In this document: one piece after another, positions 36,301-50,288 of the stretch
Position numbering within the stretch: position 1 is the first letter of the stretch
Layout: every line of letters starts with the position of its first letter
NCBI GenBank assembly: GCA_023055355.1
Contig: JALJCS010000024.1
Location: 11,733,501 to 11,797,500, forward strand
From: Agelaius tricolor
Lineage: Eukaryota > Chordata > Aves > Passeriformes > Icteridae
Direction: 5' to 3'
Length of the DNA stretch: 64,000 nt
Made by a program: the position numbers and the translations under genes
Notes under the pieces: generated by a model
Seen by the model: only the letters and a program-made list of their open reading frames with translations
Database searches by the model: none
Told to the model about the DNA's origin: nothing

Positions 36301-39055
36301 CTTCAGAAATGTCAGCATAAGAGAAAAAATATAGTTCAGGTAGCTCTTTTTGCCCTATATGAGGCAGAGAGGGGGGAAAAAGGAAAGAAAAATTTGTCAG
36401 ATGGCTCTCCTGGAATTAACAGAATGAAAGTTTGGATCAAAGACTCTCAGTCCTTTCCTAACAACAGTTGAAACACCATTGTTTTATAAAAGGTGCCTTG
36501 TGCAGGTGCTGTTCCCCCTTGCAGCAAATTCCCTCAAGATGTGCATCCCAGTGTGCCAGGCACTGAGAGCTATTTTTGGATCCATATCTCAAAGTTCTCC
36601 TCTAAAAGCTAAAGTCCTATCTGGTCACTCTGCCTTTAGAGAGCACCTGTTTTTCACTGCTGTTTTCTCATCCTGGCATGGTTGGACTTTGTGAAAAGAA
36701 ATAGATTCTGTAGGCAAGGCTATATTAGAAAGAAGAAAGAAGCCCTTTCTATTGCCCAGGCAACTGTCATCTGCATTGCAAGGGTTTTTAATTTCATGCT
36801 TTTACACTCACACTTACAGTACAATCTTCAAAGGCTTTTCATAACAATTATTTTCAGCCATTATATCCAGTGGAACTTATAAAGGGCATAATTACTCATA
36901 AGTCTGTCCTTTTGTTTTCAGAGGTGCCTTACATACTTCAGTGCTCAAGAAATAATAATATAGGAGTAATACAGTATGAAAGTCAAACCTTACACCTGGT
37001 CATCCATTACTGATTTTTATATACTTATGCTCATAACAGTGTCTGATTTAAGACATTTTTAGCACTGGAATATTTTAATATCCTTTATTCCATTTGAGAA
37101 GAAAAAAACACCCCCACAAAATTTCTTCTAGCAGTAAATTACTTATCTTCTCCTGCACAATCACAGAATGACATGGTAGTGTTAAAATAGAGACTCATAT
37201 GTTACAATATTATTACTGCAGCTGTGTTATAAAATAATAATAATATTCACATACAAATCCAGAGATTAATACCTCAGCAGTTGAAGCAAGATAGTGAAGG
37301 GTGATTCAGGACTGCATGAGACAGCCTATAGTCTCAGCCCAAGCATTTTGGTGCTCAGTAGGACCTGTCACTAAAGACTAGAAAGCACCTAAAAGGACCA
37401 TCCTGGAACTACCAGGATTGTGCCAACTGCAATAGCCTTTCCCAAGTATTTAATTTCTATCTGGCCAATTTATACTGTTACCCTTTAAGTCAATGCACTC
37501 ATTTTAGTCCTTCTGTAGAGATATGTGACACCAGAAACACCCAAAACATCCAAAAGGTCTTTCTTAGGTAAACTATGTGGAACTATATATTCTGAAAAGT
37601 GCTAATAATATCTGTGAAAGACCATTACAATACAGCCCATTGTGTTGATAGTCCATGTACTAGCCAGTCCCTAAGTAATGGTTGACACCACAGAGTTCCA
37701 GAAGCTCTGAAGGGAAGTTACCAGAACATACTTGCTTCTGCTGGAATCAGACTTAGCATTTAGAATATTTTCATTGTCACTTTCCAGCTCATTAGTCTTT
37801 CTGCATAAGAAAAAATACTGATATCCAGCCAGGATGAACTCATAAATCAATTAATTTGTTTCAAGTCTGTTCAAATAAAATCAGGAGAAAAGCTGGATGG
37901 AGGTGCTCAAATATTTATTTTTAAATTACTATCTTGGACATAAATATAATTATGATTTTTCTTTAATTTAGTGGTAATTATAGTCTACATTAATAAAATG
38001 GCCTTAAAATTGAGGTAGAAACTGAGACAATACTTCCAATTTGTTGATCAATTTCTCCAGAAATATAGCAAAGAGGGAAAAGTGGCAAACATCATACCTG
38101 AATGAAAGCAAAGGCATTTCAGATTAGCAGGCAGTAATTACTCACACTGGAATTTAGGAATACCAACACCCTGTACTAAGGGTGAAACATATTCCTTCAG
38201 ACATTTGGGGTCCCATGCAAAAGGAGGATGCTGGTGTCAGTTTAACATCACAGAAAACTCCAATAGTACAGTGAGAGCACTGTGAATGTTGGGCTTGTGA
38301 CAGAGGAAGCAGTGATGCCAATGGAATTGTTGATACTACTTTTTGTACTGCAAATTTTTAGCTCTGAAACATCATCAGCTCATTTTACACAGCCCCTGTG
38401 TAATTTATCTCACTATAATGTTCCAAGGATTTGTTCTGGGTAATAGGAGGGAAAACTCAGCTGAACAATACTCTCTGTTCAGGTGATTACAGCTAGGAGC
38501 AGGTGTGTAATCTTCAAAGACATGCTCCTGGCTATGACAAAGATTATTCACTCTGACTTGTGGCTGAAAAATTCTCGTTAAAGAACCAAACTGGCAAGTA
38601 AAGATGATGTAAAAGTCAGAGGCTGAAAAACCTGTTCAGTCTTTAACTGGGGAATCACTGTTCAAATCTGGAGTGAAATGGTGTGGAAACTTGCTTTTAC
38701 AGGTGATGAGACACAATTCGAGAAACTTTAGGATTTGAGGTATCTAAATCATATCACTTCTACTAAATACAGAAGTAAAATAGCTGTGGAAATGAAAGTG
38801 TTGCCTCCTGGGCAGTAGGTGCATGTTCAGCAGCTGAACTTTTAAGGAAGAAAATATTGTCCAAAACTTGCAGTGATAAGTGGTTAAACCCTTATGGTGG
38901 GTGCTAATCCCAGATTGCTTGTAGCAGATGATATCAATTCAGTCAATTAAGGCTCAGCAGCAGTATCCTGCCTGAACTCTGCTGACCAGGCTGCACAACA
39001 AAGCACTTCTAACTGATGTATTTTAAAAAGCTAGTAAGTTCCTCTACTACCTTTT
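33394..39055. other. Unique sequence, nothing recognised
   Basis: About 5.7 kb of AT-rich sequence. A frame at 35172-35489 encodes a hydrophobic stretch with no recognisable family. I see no exon, RNA gene or transposon. Confidence 0.55.
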
Positions 39056-39095
39056 GGTTTGGTTTGGTTTGGCTTGGCTTGGCTTGGCTTGGCTT
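39056..39095. repeat. Pentamer array (GGTTT)3(GGCTT)5
   Basis: Three GGTTT units followed by five GGCTT units without interruption. The two unit types are blocked, not mixed, which suggests one T-to-C change that then spread by slippage. The Trp/Leu/Gly-rich open frame here is an artefact of the repeat. Confidence 0.95.
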
Positions 39096-39579
39096 TTTGG
39101 TTTTTATTTGTTTTATTTTCTATACAGCCTGGTGCCATTAATGTGCTCTGAGGAAATCTGCAGCCAAGGTGTCAAGGTCTGGATGCAGGACAGACAGATA
39201 AGGATGGACCTAAGTGAATGGGTTGTGACAATGCTTTTATGGAAGCTAAACATTGACAAATGTGTTCCCATGCAGGGGCCAAGGTGAGTCTTTTAGCACC
39301 TGAAAGGCTGAGAGCCAAATGTTTTCAGGAGTAGGTATTAATATAAAAGAATTTCAGAACTGTAACTTTTGATCAAAAGCCTAGCATATAACTTTTTTTG
39401 ATCAGAGCATTTAAACTGTTGTCCAAAGAATCTCTGGTTACTCTAACCTCACACTTGTTTACTTTAAATGATACAGAGTAGTGTCTGGAATGGAGAAAGA
39501 TGGACAAAGGTGACATCCAGGTGACACCATTCATGTCAGGTGAGATGGAAAAATCTCTCCCTCACTTTGTATAGATTGC
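39096..39579. other. Short unique stretch before CR1 copy A
   Basis: No feature recognised. Some of it may be decayed CR1 sequence upstream of the clear match, but I cannot support that. Confidence 0.5.
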
Positions 39580-39584
39580 TGCAG

Positions 39585-40327
39585 AAACATTATCTAGCTG
39601 CAGAGAAGAACCATCTGAAATCCAACAAAGGCAAATGCAGGGTCCTGCACCAAGGGAAGAATAACCCCAGGCACCAGCACCGGCTGGGGGCTGACCTGCT
39701 GGAGACCCCAGCTCTGCAGAGAAGGACCTGGGGGTTCTGCTGGACAGCAAACTGTCCCTGAACCAGGAGTGTGCCCTGGGAGCCAAGAGGGCCAATGGTA
39801 CCCTGGGGTGCATCATGGAGAACATTGCAGGCAGGATGAGGGATGGGATCCTGCCCCTCTACTCAGCCCTATTGAAGCCACATCTGCAGTGCTGTGTCCA
39901 GTTCTGGGCTCCTCAGTACAGGAGAGACATGGAGCTCATGGAGCAGGTCCAGCAGTGAGCAATGAAGATGATGAAGGGACATGAGCATCTGTGTCATGAG
40001 AAAAGGCTGAGGGAGCTGGGCCTGTTCAGTCTTGAGAAGAGAAAACTGGGAGGGGTCCTCATCAATGTCTGTCAGTATCTGAAGGGAGGGTGGCAGGAGG
40101 ATGGAGCCAGACCCTGCTCAGTGCTGCCAAACAATAGGAAAAGCAGCAGTGGGCAGAAACTGATGCCTAGGCAGTTACAGTTGAACACAAGGAAAAATTT
40201 CTTTACTGTGCAGGTGACTGCATGGAACAGGTGGCCCAGAGAGGTTGTGGAGTCTCCCTTGCTTCAGTTACTCAAGAAATGTCTGGATGCAGCCCTGTGC
40301 CATGTGCTCTGGGATGGCCCTGCTTGA
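39585..40327 (+). pseudogene. CR1 ORF2 C-terminal half, frameshifted
   Basis: ORF2 begins in one frame (39585 to about 39710), then shifts near 39710-39720 into a second. That second frame carries the conserved ALLKPHLQCCVQFWAP segment, meets a TGA at 39956-39958, and resumes in the same frame to a stop at 40325-40327. The end reads as the usual CR1 C-terminus (WPREVVESPLLQLLKKCLDA). With at least one frameshift and one stop it is not functional. The reverse transcriptase catalytic motif lies upstream of the truncation and is absent. Confidence 0.88.
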
Positions 40328-40367
40328 GCAGGGAGGTTGGACCCACTCTGGCCCCTCATAACCAACC

Positions 40368-40402
40368 CATTCTGTGATTCTGTAATTCTTTGATTCTGTG
40401 AT
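40368..40402 (+). repeat. CR1 3'-terminal ATTCTGTG-type microsatellite
   Basis: Four imperfect tandem units of ATTCTGTG/ATTCTTTG type close the element. In CR1 this repeat is the site where reverse transcription starts on the target, so it marks a true 3' end. Confidence 0.9.
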
Positions 40403-40904
40403 AGTGTGTGCTTATTTGCAAGTTTTCATTTTGCAGCATTACTACCAATCTTTCAAGTCTCAAGGGGAAAAAAAAGGAATAGAAAAATCAGTAATCCCCT
40501 TTTCTGTAAATAGTGCCAAGGTTAGATTTTAGTTTGAAAGCTGAAGAAAACACTCCAATATTTGCAAACCAAATATATTTACATTGCATGTTAGGAAACA
40601 TGACCAGATTCCACTTTGCAGATCCTGTATTAAAAATGATTTTGTTTGGAGCCCATAAAGAAATTCACTTAGTTTCAGAAAGTGTAAAATAGTCAAAATG
40701 TTATTCTGTTTTTTTTCTCAGGAGACTTTTTATTCCACTTTTATAATGAGAAAAGGCACAGAAGTTAACAGAAGTGACTGGAAAAAACAATGAATGAGAT
40801 TAAATTTTATGGGGATTTAGATGTCTAATTCCCATAGGTTTCTTTGAAGACGATCTATTTAATAAATGCATTCAATAAGTTAAGACCTTTGCATTAATAT
40901 ATTT
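40403..40904. other. Unique stretch, nothing recognised
   Basis: AT-rich spacer between CR1 copy A and an older CR1 relic. Confidence 0.6.
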
Positions 40905-40998
40905 TCAGACTATGGATCATTAGATCATCAAGTCTGCCTACTTGTATTTTACCAGCTATAAAACTTCTTCTAGTAACTCCTCCAGTAAGGCAAATAGT
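40905..40998 (-). mobile_element. Ancient CR1 3' UTR relic
   Basis: GATCATCAAGTCTGCCTACT followed by CTATAAAACTTCTTC and AGTAACTCCTCCAGTA matches, in order, the reverse-strand 3' UTR of old CR1 elements shared by birds and turtles. It is highly diverged and has no terminal repeat. Confidence 0.55.
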
Positions 40999-42633
40999 TT
41001 GTGCTTTGTGAATAAATCTTGTGGGAGGGAGAGGTGGAAGGAAATCCTTCCTGGAGCTGAAGACATCCACAGGCAGAAGACCTGCAACTTCACTTGATAG
41101 GTATTTCTATTTATTACTCATTTCCATGGCTTGATTTCTCAACTGAATTTGTGCATCATCTCTTTTTAGGCCTTTTATTACAACTCTTTAAACAACTTTG
41201 GAAATATTATGTGCTGCCTACTTTTAAATATACCTGTTGGGTGATTTCTTGAATGAAACTGTTGATATGCTAAAAAAAAATATTCAAGGAGATGTCAACC
41301 TACAGTTTTTTCACAATATTCAGAAAATCTAATACTCATTCTTTAAATATTTTGCACAAATGACCTTATCCTCTCTGCATAAGCAACTTCTGAACATGCA
41401 AGAGACAGTGATAATGCCTGTGCAAACATTTCTGGGACGGCTCTTGCTATTCACAGATGTAGCCAAAGCACTTTATGAACATTCTTGCCAATAAAATTTT
41501 CTTATATGGGTTTTAAAAACTTATGAAAAAAGCGCAGAGAAGCACTGTGGACACTCTCAAAGTGGTATGTGATATTTGTGTGCATATTTTTCACACAAGA
41601 TTTTTTAGACTGTTTAACCAGTCTACCCTTTGCTTAGTTTTTCCTGACATTGGCCCAGTTGTACATTTGCTGTGACCATGACAAAGTGTGCAGACACAGT
41701 GCCCAAAGAGCTAATTTGGACTTGAAATACTACTACCACTACCATGCTCTGAAATCAGATGTAAATGGGACAGTTCTGTCACTTTCTACCAGGATCATCC
41801 CCTTCTAAGCAATAAAAAAGTTACTCTGCCAAGCAGAGACTGCAGAGTATTCCCCATGTCTGCCTTCTCAGGGGCAAAATTATTTTGTTGACTCTTTCTC
41901 CCTTGTAGCAGTATCTTGATACCTTTTTCTTTTTTTTCTTGTACAGGACATGTTATTAGAGCTACCATGCTAAAAAAACAAGAAGTAGGCTAAGAAAATT
42001 GCAAAACCATGCTGTGAGTATATCTGAATTTCAAAATAGCATGATTCCCAGTTTTATGAGTCAAAAGATTTTTAGAAACAAAATTTAATCATGTGAAAGT
42101 ATGTACTGTTGCAGAAATTCCATGCCAAACTGAAAAGTAAGTGCAAGTTAGAGGATGTGCTGTGTGTATATTTTCCTCTATTAAGTTACATATTTTACAT
42201 CCTTTCTTCCATCCACTAAAGAACTAGCCAGTTTTGAAGTGCTATGGAAAATATTATGAACTATGAAACAATTTCAGCCACAGGCTTCTCTAATTACTTT
42301 CTCCAGTGGTATTTTAAGGTTTCTTCTTGCTCTTTCCCATCCTTATCTGCCACTTGGCACTCTTCTGTTAGTGCTAGAAAAACAGGCCAAGCTTGCCAAT
42401 AGCATTGTTTGAGTGAAAGGCTGTGAAAATGGAAACATTTCACAAACACATCATTTTCCTCTGGAAAAACAGAATTAGACATCTCTTTATTTCTTGGGGT
42501 TCTGATGTAAACTCCATAGACCACAAGGCCATGGGCAATAATTTAGTCCAGCAGATCTAAAAAAAATTTATTCATTTATTATCTAAAAGGGTTTATTCAG
42601 ATTTATTCAGAAAAAAAAAATCAGAGGCAAAAG

Positions 42634-42690
42634 TCCCTTCCTTCCACCCCTTCCTTCCGTCCCTTCCTTCCGCCACTTCCTCCCTCCCTT
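42634..42690. repeat. (CCTTC)n-like pyrimidine tract
   Basis: Imperfect CCTTC/CTTC units form an almost pure pyrimidine run of about 55 bases, broken only by a few A and G. A simple repeat with no transposon around it. Confidence 0.85.
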
Positions 42691-43797
42691 GGCAATTGGC
42701 AATTTTAGATTTCTAACTTTTATGTGTTGATGAAGCAGTTCCATGCATGGTTTTCTATTCACATAAGATTTACATACAGAACTCCTGAGAATAAAAAAAA
42801 ATATTCATTATTTTATAACCTAAAGATTTGGCTTAAACTGCTAGACATATGCATTTGTTGATTATAGCTTGTTAGCTCAGGTAACACATTTCTTCAACTA
42901 TTCTAGAAAAAAATTTTCATAGGGAAAAAAATTTAAGAAATTGTTATTTCTAAAAATAACTTTTTTACTTTGACCCAAATATATCAAGTACAGTAAAACT
43001 TTTGCAGACATGATATTGATCAGATCCAGAATGAAGCTTCTTACAGAAAAAATCAGTGTGTCTGTGCCACATTTTTGCATCACATGGAAATAGGTTGAAA
43101 ACTGTATCCAAAAGCCCTGCTTTGTTTGGTTCAGAGCAAGAATTTGAGGCCAAATTTCCCGCCTCAGCTTTTTATGCTTAAAACTAGAAAGTACCCACAG
43201 ACTTTTCCCAAAGAATTTTTTCCCCAAATTAGCCTAACATAATTTATGGACAAAATTAAAACAAGTTTCTAAATCTGCGCTTTTTCATATAAAGAATGAC
43301 TTTTCTCTGTGCAGTTCCAGTTAAAGAGAAAGTCATTATAGCAGCCAATTAGATGGCCTTGAAAAGGTTAGCCCTACAATCCAACAAGAATTGACCACAT
43401 CCCCTGCACATTGCAGTAAACCAAAAGCCTGTTGCTTTGCCCATGTTTTTCAATGGAATTGCTCTTTCACCTCAGTTACTAAATGCTTTGATGCCAGATA
43501 GTCACATCCCTCACTGAAAGACAGGAACTTCTATCTCTCATAAGAGATATTTAGGATAATATGTTGCGATTTACACAATATCTGTGCCTCAGAAGTCATT
43601 CTTACTATGAAAAATTTAACTGTAACTCACTGTACAGTTTTAAATTAAAAAAAACAAAAAGAAAAGATAAAAACCCCCACACTTTCTAATCTCAGCAACT
43701 CTTTAGTGTCTTTGGTTCTTTTAAAATCAAAGGTACTCTTAAATAATGTGTTACAGACATTTCTCTTGACATCTCCCTCATAAATTGACTGCATCAC

Positions 43798-43819
43798 TAC
43801 TGAATTCTAGAATTCAGTA
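43798..43819. repeat. Perfect 22-bp palindrome with two EcoRI sites
   Basis: The half TACTGAATTCT (43798-43808) is followed with no spacer by its exact reverse complement (43809-43819). It contains GAATTC twice, on either side of the centre. No binding protein is recognised. Confidence 0.9.
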
Positions 43820-46800
43820 TATTCTGTCTGGATTCAATGGGACCCTATAGCCGTAATGGAAAAATATAACCACATTTTTCCTTAACTGTGATTAAGTCTG
43901 CAGTGATTACAGTGGCTACATTGAGCAGATTGCCTCTCCCTTTTCCATTGACTTCAATCCCTTTGACAGATGTGTGCATCTGCTGGTAGCTTTCATGGAT
44001 CTAGTTTAACCAAACTGTCCATGTTAATATGAGGGGGAAAATAGTTAAAAAAAATAAATAAGCTGTGCAAAAAAAAAAAAAAATCAAAAAAACCCCCCAG
44101 ACACTGAGCTCAGGAACACAAATATAAATTAGTCCAGAATAACTCAGAGCAGACACCAACCTCTGCATTCCCTAAGTGCTAAGTACTATTTCCATGAAAC
44201 ACTTAACTTCCAAACAGCTCAGGATTAGGTGCTACTTTAGAGCCTTTATCCAAAGTAATAACAGTGTTATGGGAGTCCAATGTTTTCATCAAAGAACTGT
44301 TGAGAAGATAGGAGAGTCCCTCCAAAACTCCTAAAACCAGGAGCAGCTTTTCTCCTGCACACAAGACAGCACAGCCCAGCTCCCTTCAGGTATGTGCACC
44401 TTAAACACTAAGTACAAAATTACTTCTGTGTGAAGTGGATCTATTCTTCCTTTTTTTGCAATATGTGGAAAGTTTGGGGCAGTTGCCCTGGTGCTGGCTG
44501 GACTAGTTTAATAATATCCTGCAGTGTTTATTAGCTGAGAGAAACAGTTATGTCTCCAGCATTCCTGGGAGTTTATTTTGCCAGGAATTCCTGCTCACAC
44601 AACAGATTTCAACATTCCTCTTTTAAGACGGGAACAAACAACCTACTGAGAGTACCCTTTGTCAGGACTTGGTAGTATTTTTGTAATAAAACACAGATGA
44701 TTTATATGTGCACATGGGAGACATATTTGGTATATAAAGCAGTTTCAGCAAAAGATTCTTGGGTGCCAGAAAGAAGTTTCTTGTGATTTCATAACAAAGA
44801 TCTTCTGTCACTTCTCTGAACAGACAGGGAACTTTTATGCACAACATTAAAACAGTAAGATATTCTCACTGGTTAATAGCCATAACCTATTTTTCTGGGT
44901 GTACAGCAAACCCACAGAAGTAGAATTGTTCTACCATGAGACAAATCCTTGAGAACTGCCAGTGAGCCAAAGAACAGCCAACAGCTACATCCATGCTATG
45001 GCTGTAATAATTCATTTGTGTATCACTAGCTCTATACACAAGGCTCCAGCACATATTTAAGGAGCCAAAAATTCCTTTCTCCCCAGCGGAGGCACTGCCA
45101 GGCCAGGGGGCCCTGCACAGAACTGTGCCATTCTCACAGGAGGGCACAGCTTCCAAGATCAGTGAATTTTCCTGGACAAAGACTGCCTGGGCAAGGCATT
45201 GGGCATTTTTTGTCTGTCAGTCTTACTGTTAGTTCTCCACCCCCTGACTCAGCAGTTATGGGTATTTTTGAGCCTCTTTATCTGCACACAAAGCAGTTGG
45301 GAGAGTCAACAGCCTATGTCCAGTCAGCCATTCAGGGATTCAGGTCAGGTGGAGGAGTAACTATCACAAAAGTTGGGCAGGAGGAGGCAATCCTCAAACA
45401 AATATACAGTAAGAAGATCTTTGAAGAAGCCTCACTTTTTATTTCTTTTCCTTTCAGACAGACTTTCAATGTTAAAGCAATAATTCCCCTCACTTCTTTT
45501 GTGTCTGTATGTGTATGTGTACTTAACTCTTTCAATACACTGATAGACCTACATAAAGAAGGCAAATTTACTGATGAAAATGGTTGAGATGCAAGCTAAG
45601 CATCCAGATGAATGGCTGATTTTTACCCCTCTCCCCTAGTAAATTCTAGTAGAATGAAAAATGCAAAAAGACCCCCAATGTGTCAGACCTCACCGAGGTC
45701 TCATCATTTTTACTTTATGGCTTCCTTTTTCTTTACTCATGTGATCTTCATAACACAAGACATCATCAATGAGAGCAGACCTGTGAAAATGAAAGAACCA
45801 TGCATCAGCCATCCCTGGTACCAAAACCTGTTTGAAATGAGCTTGAAGGAAAACACTTGCAATGCAGGCCACAATCACATTTCTTAAGTAAGACACAGAC
45901 TTACAGAATAATTGACATTATAAAAAGTAAGAATTCATACTGGCAAAATTACTTTTTCAATGCTCACCAAAGAGAATGGGAAAAAAACATTCCTGTGGGA
46001 TAAAACACATTGATCATTTTAGCAAGTTTCATAAGCTGTGTGTTTCATATGCTTTTTGTGTTACTTCCTCCTCTATATTTATATACAAAACATGCACAGA
46101 AAAAAATAAAGCTTTCTCCAGATTTCTGAGGAACAATTATCAGGCCATACATTTTAAATATGAATTTTTTAAATTCAATACACTTCTGTTGTCTACAGTG
46201 CTGAATATACTTTGCATAGCATTTCAAAACATGGCAACAAACCATTAAAAGCAAGCCAGTTACTAAAAGATGTAATATAGATTGAATCAGACTAACACTA
46301 ATTTATTGCAGTACCTTTAAGCTCTAACAACATCAAAACTTTGTTACTTATGAGTACCCAAATGGGAATCAGTTATTTTTGCTGCACACATCAAAGCTGC
46401 TATGAAAAAAACAACAGTCCATGTGATCTACAAATGTCTGTCACCTACAAAAGAAGCATTTAAACATGGCAGAATGACAGTTCATAGGTTCAAATGAGCT
46501 CACATCATTCATTTATTTCTCTGAGATAAATCAGTCATCCTTCAGGAAGTCAGGTTTTTGTAAGATTCCCACATTCATCAAATTGAAGCATGCAGAATAC
46601 ATGGGCTGCTATTTAGAAAACAGACAGCAACTAAAAAGTGTTTCTATGCCAGCAATAAAAATAACTAATCACTGTGCTGTACCATTCTGTGTCAGGCACT
46701 ACCAGTTTATCCTAATGTCTTAGCTAAATAACATCTAAAAGTAAGACACCCAAATATTTTAGTCAAGGTTTGAATTCCAAGGTTTTTCCATTAAACACTT

Positions 46801-49800
46801 AGAGAAGCCGAACAAAGAATGACCAGAGAATAAGGGCTTTACACAACTGAACTTCAGAATGAGTGCTTTGCAAAAAAGAATTTCCTATGAGATTTCCTAC
46901 CTATTGTACATCATCTCTCCAGGGGAAAGGTGGAAAAATAGCTACATATTGTGCCCAGAGTAGAGCACAGCTCTAAGCTGTTGAGTCTGTTCCCAAGTGC
47001 CTTCAATTCTGAGGTACAGGAAAAGCAGAGGGACCATTAAACGAGAAATTTAGAAGTAGCTACTTCACTGATCAGTTTATTGTTTTGCAATACTTTAAAC
47101 AGAATTTTTTCCATGCACATTTTATAAACCCAAGAAACCTTCTCAAGTAGGTCTGTCATTGCATTTATTTGGAAACCGGAGCTTTAAGACATTAATGGGA
47201 AGACAGTAAGGGTAATAAAGTTTTAATGTACTTACAGTGATAAATTTTGATGTAGGAATTGTTTATAAGAAAACTATGCAGTTCATTCCTTATTTTTAAT
47301 GAACCCCAGAGTTAAAGTAGCTTCCTCCCTCACCATTCCAGCATCAAGTACTGCTAGCTGATGCAAGCACCTCTCACTGTCTGTTTGATTTAATAATTAT
47401 CACAGGAACTAACCCCTTTTGAATCTAAATGTGGGGGTTTGCATAGTGTGAGTAGGAATGCGCTCCTCTAAGTTATTTCAAACATTTACTTGACTGTGGA
47501 AGGTTTAGCATGTCTGTCATGTGCTAGAAAAATTCTAGGACATTTCTGTATCTGTCATACTGCAACTTACTAAATTTCATCTCAGTTTTCTGTGGAACTT
47601 CTCCAACTTTGGCTGCAAGTTATTCCGAAGAACACTCGTTTGGCATTAAAACTGTACTCAGTGGCACTTACATTTGCATCTGTTAACATTCTCAGTGTGC
47701 TGAGTGCCATTCCTAAAATACTACAAATGAATAAATTCATGGGAGAATCTTGGGGATTTTAGAGACCTAAATTTTAGACCATCTTCTACACTGTGAAATG
47801 CAGGCTTTTCAAATTAGCCACTCTAGCATGGGGAGTGTTAAAAATCTCAACAAATAGGTGCTGAAATTTCCTTGAAGATAGTCAGTGTGGTAGATTACTC
47901 TGAAAGAGAGGGTAATTTAGTCTGCATTTCTTGTTAGTGTCCAAATGTTATCAAAGATTCTCAGCACCAAACTTCTTCCAAATGCCTGGACACCATTGTT
48001 TTATTCAAAGGAAAGAGGAGATGACAGGCAATACTTTAGCACTGGGATTACCCCTCCACTAGTGTGGGAGCCGAGTGCTGCAAAGTCAGCTGAGCAGCAA
48101 CCTGGCTTGGGGAATTTCTTATCCACCCCTTTCACAGCTATTCCCCTTCACCCAGAAGACAGACTCAGCAGTCACCAGGTAGGGAGACATGTAGCCATGG
48201 CTTCTGCAGAGTATCTTCCTTCTATAAATGCTGACACCGCACAGGTCTACGCCTTCACCTTCTACACTCTTCCATTGTCAGCTGATTGACTCTCCTTTAT
48301 TTTTGTAAATGGAAAAATCCAACTAGCCTGCCTTTACTAGCACAAATGGAAATATATTTTCTTCATCTGCCCCTTTTCCCTTCCTGCCTCCACCCTCCAG
48401 ATATTCCCCACCAGTCTGGAAAGTGATTCAGTGATTTGAACATTTATTGGCACAGAGGTGGGAAGCCAGGCCTTGCACCTCTGAGTGATGATCCTGAACT
48501 GAAAGCAACAGACTCATGTGAATTTTCATTTTCTTGTTCTGGGCCAATGCACTGTTAATTATTTCATGTCTGAACACATCTGTTGGTTGGACACTTCCAG
48601 GTAAAGTAGGTGAAAATTTTTTGAATCTTGGCAGGCCTAAGGCCTTAATCACCTGCCAAGTATCTCAGTGCTGTGAAGACTTTGCTGGCTATAGCAGTGC
48701 ATCCACATCGTTCCCAGGGGAATGCAGATGCAGAAGAAGCTTTAGACACCTGCAGAGTTAGGAACAAATTTTGCTCATGGCAGTGGGTGTCTGCAAAATG
48801 AACTGGCTCCACTGTCAATCTGGCTCCCAACATCTCAATCAAGTACTTACAAGTGAGACAGTAGGACGATGCTGTTGCAATTTGCACGCATGAAGGGTTC
48901 AGCTTCATTTAAATACAGAAACAGAACTGAGGAATGTTATTGTTCTACTTTTCCCCTGAAAATCCACATAATCACATTCTTCATCTGCATAATCTGCCTG
49001 CCTTTCCCCAGGGACTGATGCAGGAGCTTTCAGGAGCTGTCCTCACCAGAGGAGGTCTCCTCAGAGCTGAGAAGGGCTGCTTGGCAGTGATTGAGACATC
49101 TGGAATAAGAAAACAGACTGTCAGCAACACAATACTCATGATGTGCTCTGTCTTCAGAACTTGTCCCCCCAAAGTCTTGCAGTGAATAATGCAATTAAAA
49201 TTTTGGAATCTCAGGCATGGTGATTGAGTGCTCAGCTTCTCATTTTCTCTGGCAGCTACTCAACTCCTTTGTCCAATTATGGCAGGAACCAAATGAATTG
49301 CAAGTGAAATAAATTTCCCTCAGAGCATTTCCATATTGTCAGTATATGTTTCATGTTCTGAGGATACATTAACACCATTGTGTCTTTCATAGACATTATT
49401 TCAAATTTTTATTTTCTTCTGAAAACCAAGGACTAAGTAATTACACCCAAAGAAACACAAAAGAAAGCAGCTTTGAACACTGTATTCTTATCTCTTGAAT
49501 ATAAAAATTCAGAAAGATTGACTGAACTGTGTTTACACCACTGTGAAAATTTTGAATATTAAATTTGTTCTTCTAATTAATATTTTGGTTCAGTCCTGTT
49601 TTTAACTTAGATGTGTTTCTGAACACCCTAAGTTTAACTTAAATTGCTTCTTGTATGAATTCCACTTTGAAAATATTGCATCAGATTGGCAGCAAAAATG
49701 AACTTCAGAGAACTCTGGGAACATAATTGTTCTTCAGTGTCACAATTAGTCACCCTTGTTTTTCAGCTAATTTTTATTTCTGTACTGTCCTTAATATTTT

Positions 49801-50288
49801 CTTTCCTATTGCTGTATAAAGTTCAGGCTTCAGGAATTCTGTAAAGGAGAAATAATTTTTACTGAGGATAATCTATCAGCTTAGACTAGTAAATCCATAA
49901 TGCCTTTTGTCTCTATTTTTTTTTAATTTGCATCCATATCCTAAAGATTTTTTAATGCAAATTGTCACCTGGATTTACTGATTTTAAACTAATGGGTCTG
50001 TAGTGTCTTGATGGTCTCCTTACCTTGCTTTAAAAACAAATGCTCTATTTGTTACACTTCAGTCATCTGGTGTCAATTTAAATAAATTACTAGAGTTATT
50101 TAAAACATTTGCAGCCTAATTTGTGGTTTCATATGCTAAAGCTTTTAGTCTTCTCAGATGGAGATATCTGATCATCACTTCCCTGTTTAAGCTCTGCACC
50201 TTAGATCCACTTCAAAGCTATTTCCATCTCTTGTTTCCACCAGCTATTCTGCCTTTGTAGCTCATCTATCATCATCTTTAATTTTCAA

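Larger units (their letters stand above)
39580..40402 (+). mobile_element. CR1 LINE copy A, 5'-truncated with intact 3' end
   Basis: A plus-strand CR1 covering the C-terminal half of ORF2 and the 3' UTR. The ORF2 part carries family phrases such as NKGKCRVLHQGKNNP and LGLFSLEKRKLGGVLINVCQYLKGG. The element ends with repeats of the ATTCTGTG type at 40368-40402, the diagnostic CR1 3' terminus. The 5' boundary near 39580 is a guess from where similarity fades. A 190-bp part (39763-39952) is nearly identical to CR1 copy B, unlike the rest. Confidence 0.95.
40999..50288. other. Unique sequence, no established gene
   Basis: About 9.3 kb of AT-rich sequence with a C/T-rich tract at 42634-42690 and a 22-bp palindrome at 43798. 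A frame covering 45162-45587 opens on GTG and has no recognisable product. No exon, RNA gene or transposon seen. Confidence 0.55.

Noticed and set aside
39054..39287. Frame beginning with a Trp/Leu/Gly-rich repeat
   Set aside because: The repeat residues come from the GGTTT/GGCTT pentamer array, and the remainder is unrecognised.
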